Source of the DNA: Paenibacillus sp. BK033
GTDB lineage: Bacteria; Bacillota; Bacilli; Paenibacillales; Paenibacillaceae
DNA: 64,000 nt
Reading direction: 5' to 3'
NCBI RefSeq assembly: GCF_004345425.1
Contig: NZ_SLVP01000002.1
Span: forward strand, 124,001 to 188,000
The position numbers and the translations under genes were made by a program. A model generated the notes under the pieces. That model was given only the letters and a program-made list of their open reading frames with translations. It searched no databases and had not been told where the DNA came from. Of the stretch, positions 62,001-64,000 are shown one piece after another. Numbering within the stretch: the stretch's first letter is position 1; the number at the start of each line of letters is the position of its first letter.

Positions 62001-62912
62001 TTAGCTGCCAGCCATCAGCTTGGACATCAGCTGTGCGGTAATGGTCTGGTTTATCCCCGACATTTCGGCCAAAATGCCGGAACGCGTCTTGTCATCCACG
62101 GTATTGAGAATACGGATAACCTTGCTTGGGCTGATGTCCGCCATTTTAATCAGAAGCTCGGCGGCGCTCTTCGCGTCCATTGCTGCGAATGTGGCGCTTA
62201 GCTGATCGCTGCTAAGCTGCGAGGCAGGCTGCTTGGTTTCCGTCGGCTTGGCTTTCTTCAGCTCGGCTTGCAGCGCGGCAATTTGTCTGTCCTTCGCCGG
62301 TACGGTATCCTTCAACGCCATCGTTGCATCGGCCGCCGTTTGCGGGTTCATTTTCTCCAGAATGCGAACCCTGTCGTCCGGTCTCATGGAATCCAGGACA
62401 AGCACCATTTCATCCATCGTCATGCTTTGCAGAATCGGCGCCGCTTTACTTGGGGTAATTTTGCTGTACATGCTTGCAAGCTCTTGGATTTTAGCCTGAT
62501 AAGCCGCATCGTCCGCAGCTTTTTCTTCATTGGAAGATTTCAGCGAATCAATCTGATCCCGCATGCTTTTCAATTCTTGCTCTTGGGTTGCCTTCGTCTG
62601 GTTGGTCTGTGCAAGCTCGGCTTCCTTGTCCTGCAGCTGCGCCTGGAGCTCGTCGATCTTACGGCTCATATTGGCTGATTTCAGCTGGTCATCGTTCGCC
62701 TTTCCGTCAGCTGTTTTGGGATCGGGAAGCACATCCTTCAGATAGGGAATCGAGTTGCCGATCTCCAGCATTTGATTGCGGGTTTCCGTATTAAACAAGA
62801 CATATAACGCTCCCAAAAGGACTATCGTAAACAAAATCGGCGTCATAAAAAACATCAACCGTTCGAAGCCGCTGTACCCCTGCTTCTCCATTTCCATATC
62901 CGACACTGTCAT
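62001..62912 (-). CDS. ylxF: YlxF/MotE-like membrane protein with two MgtE-N-type domains
   Basis: 303 residues: membrane helix 19-40, coiled coil 75-145, a first helical MgtE-N-like unit (148-202: ITPSKAAPILQSM, RPDDRVRILEKM) and a second (236-300: DAKSAAELLIKM, DDKTRSGILAEM). Bacillus YlxF sits at the same place between fliJ and fliK; MotE in rhizobia is a motility chaperone of similar design. Function in this organism is inferred only. ATG at 62912 follows GGGAGTG. Confidence 0.85.
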   Translation of the reverse strand: MTVSDMEMEKQGYSGFERLMFFMTPILFTIVLLGALYVLFNTETRNQMLEIGNSIPYLKDVLPDPKTADGKANDDQLKSANMSRKIDELQAQLQDKEAELAQTNQTKATQEQELKSMRDQIDSLKSSNEEKAADDAAYQAKIQELASMYSKITPSKAAPILQSMTMDEMVLVLDSMRPDDRVRILEKMNPQTAADATMALKDTVPAKDRQIAALQAELKKAKPTETKQPASQLSSDQLSATFAAMDAKSAAELLIKMADISPSKVIRILNTVDDKTRSGILAEMSGINQTITAQLMSKLMAGS

Positions 62913-62938
62913 TCACTCCCTTTACCTTGCGCCGCAGA

Positions 62939-63388
62939 TCATGATGAACGAGATACCTTGAAGCGGTTGGTAGCCATTTCATCCAGCTCGTTTTGATCCT
63001 TGATCTGCATTACATGCCGAAAACGGTCTTTGGCATGCTCCTTCGCTTTAAGCCATACCTTCTCATCCTTCATGCGATCCGCGAGGTTCGTCCGGTTGTA
63101 TTCCACCTTTCGTTCAGCCTGCCTGACATCCGTAAGCTTGCTAGCAATGCAGGAATCCAAATATTCCAGATAATGCTGCATCAGCTGCAGCTCGGCGAGA
63201 GAGACAGCTTCATTGGAACTCTCGTGCTGCTTGTTTTCCCACTCCGCCCGTTTCAACCGCAGCTCCGAAAGACTTAATTCCTCCGCCTGCAGAACACCGA
63301 TTGCTGAAGATAGCTGCCATTCGGCCTGCGTCTTCTCGCTTGACTTCAAGTCTACGATTTTTTGATAAGCGTATCGAAAGGTTGCCAT
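62939..63388 (-). CDS. fliJ: Flagellar export chaperone FliJ
   Basis: 149 residues, almost entirely an antiparallel coiled coil, starting FRYAYQKIVDLKSSEKTQAE. It is the central stalk of the FliI ATPase and links it to FlhA. Ten bases separate it from fliI. Confidence 0.92.
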   Translation of the reverse strand: MATFRYAYQKIVDLKSSEKTQAEWQLSSAIGVLQAEELSLSELRLKRAEWENKQHESSNEAVSLAELQLMQHYLEYLDSCIASKLTDVRQAERKVEYNRTNLADRMKDEKVWLKAKEHAKDRFRHVMQIKDQNELDEMATNRFKVSRSS

Positions 63389-63398
63389 TTACCCGTCG

Positions 63399-64000
63399 TC
63401 ATCTCCCGTGGAATTCCTGTAATAATCTTTCCTTCGAATCGGCCAAGGTGACCTTTTCAGTTGTCTTTTGTCTTGTAAATTGATAGATGGCATCGATATT
63501 TTCGATAGCCGTATCAATTTTTTCGTTTGTGCCCCTCTGGTACGCCCCGATATTGATGAGGTCCTCCGAATCTCTATAAACAGAGAGTAACATCTTTAAC
63601 TGATTTGCCGCTTCCTGATGCTCTTCGGTCACGATTTCCTTCATGACGCGGCTGACGGAAGCGAGAACGTCAATCGCCGGAAAATGGCCTTTATTCGCTA
63701 GCTGCCTGTTTAGCACGATATGACCGTCCAATATGCCTCGCACCGCGTCGGCTATCGGTTCGTTCATGTCATCGCCGTCAACGAGAACGGTATAAAACGC
63801 GGTAATCGAGCCGTTAGGCCCCGTTCCCGCCCGTTCCAGCAGCTTGGGAAGCGTCGCGAATACGGAAGGCGTGTAGCCTCTTGTAGCAGGCGGCTCGCCA
63901 ATGGCTAGGCCAACTTCGCGCTGCGCCATCGCGTAACGCGTTACCGAATCCATCATCAGCATGACGTTTAACCCGCGGTCGCGGAAATATTCCGCAATCG
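63399..64000 (-). CDS. fliI: Flagellum-specific ATPase FliI, N-terminus cut by window edge
   Basis: The last 200 residues are visible; the rest lies beyond the right edge. [58 protein letters not shown] and [12 protein letters not shown] are F1-beta-like/FliI signatures. It energises substrate unloading at the export gate with FliH and FliJ. The Walker A motif is outside the window. Confidence 0.96.
   Translation of the reverse strand, partial: IAEYFRDRGLNVMLMMDSVTRYAMAQREVGLAIGEPPATRGYTPSVFATLPKLLERAGTGPNGSITAFYTVLVDGDDMNEPIADAVRGILDGHIVLNRQLANKGHFPAIDVLASVSRVMKEIVTEEHQEAANQLKMLLSVYRDSEDLINIGAYQRGTNEKIDTAIENIDAIYQFTRQKTTEKVTLADSKERLLQEFHGR

Overview
The window is a 64 kb stretch of core chromosome from an endospore-forming, flagellated Firmicute. 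Gene order, protein sequences and a GC content near 50 percent point to Paenibacillus or a close relative (Cohnella-like); that is an inference from synteny and sequence feel, not from a database search. All 64 protein genes I can support lie on the minus strand, so transcription runs from position 64000 toward position 1. I see no tRNA, rRNA, CRISPR array, prophage or insertion sequence.

Layout in transcription order (right to left). (1) 64000-38232: the fla/che operon, from the 3' part of fliI through fliJ, a YlxF/MotE-like gene, fliK, flgD, a small flagellar-operon gene, the hook gene, swrD, fliL, fliM, fliY, cheY, fliO, fliP, fliQ, fliR, flhB, flhA, flhF, flhG, cheB, cheA, cheW, cheC, cheD, an unrecognised membrane protein, sigD, a FapA-like gene, a small unrecognised protein, a SwrB-like protein and an MltG-like fragment protein. 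Many genes overlap by 1-35 bases and are probably translationally coupled. (2) 38200-24921: translation and envelope genes rpsB, tsf, pyrH, frr, uppS, cdsA, dxr, rasP, proS, polC. (3) 24896-16437: the rimP-nusA-rnpM-ylxQ-infB-rbfA-nrnA-truB-ribF operon behind a strong sigma-A promoter and a structured leader. (4) 16428-10632: rpsO, pnp, a YlxY-type pseudo-deacetylase, an M16 peptidase and dut. (5) 10507-4651: the dipicolinate/lysine genes dpaA, dpaB, dapG, dapA, and an RNase J gene. (6) 4638-1: sporulation genes tepA, ylzJ, spoIIIE and the start of sleB.

Functionally the window joins motility and chemotaxis (export gate, C-ring switch, CheA/W/Y/B/C/D signalling, SigD) to ribosome biogenesis, RNA decay, cell-envelope precursor synthesis and sporulation/germination. 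I read candidate sporulation promoters directly in front of sleB and tepA (sigma-G), dpaA (sigma-K-like) and ylxY (sigma-E-like), and sigma-A promoters in front of rpsB, rimP, rpsO, the M16 peptidase and rnjB.

I found no clearly new multi-gene system. The most unusual features are non-coding: a 2 x 68 bp tandem repeat forming most of the 5' leader of the M16 peptidase gene, with relatives directly upstream of the hook gene, pnp and dapA; a 158 bp imperfect inverted repeat between cdsA and dxr; two mutually exclusive stem-loops that could sequester the swrD ribosome site; and an attenuator-like leader before rimP-nusA. Among proteins, the points worth a second look are the pseudo-deacetylase, the archaeal/eukaryotic-type prolyl-tRNA synthetase, a Gly/Asn/Arg/Pro/Gln repeat block in IF2, and the poorly known genes between cheD and rpsB. 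Starts were chosen by Shine-Dalgarno position; at least nine genes appear to start with TTG.
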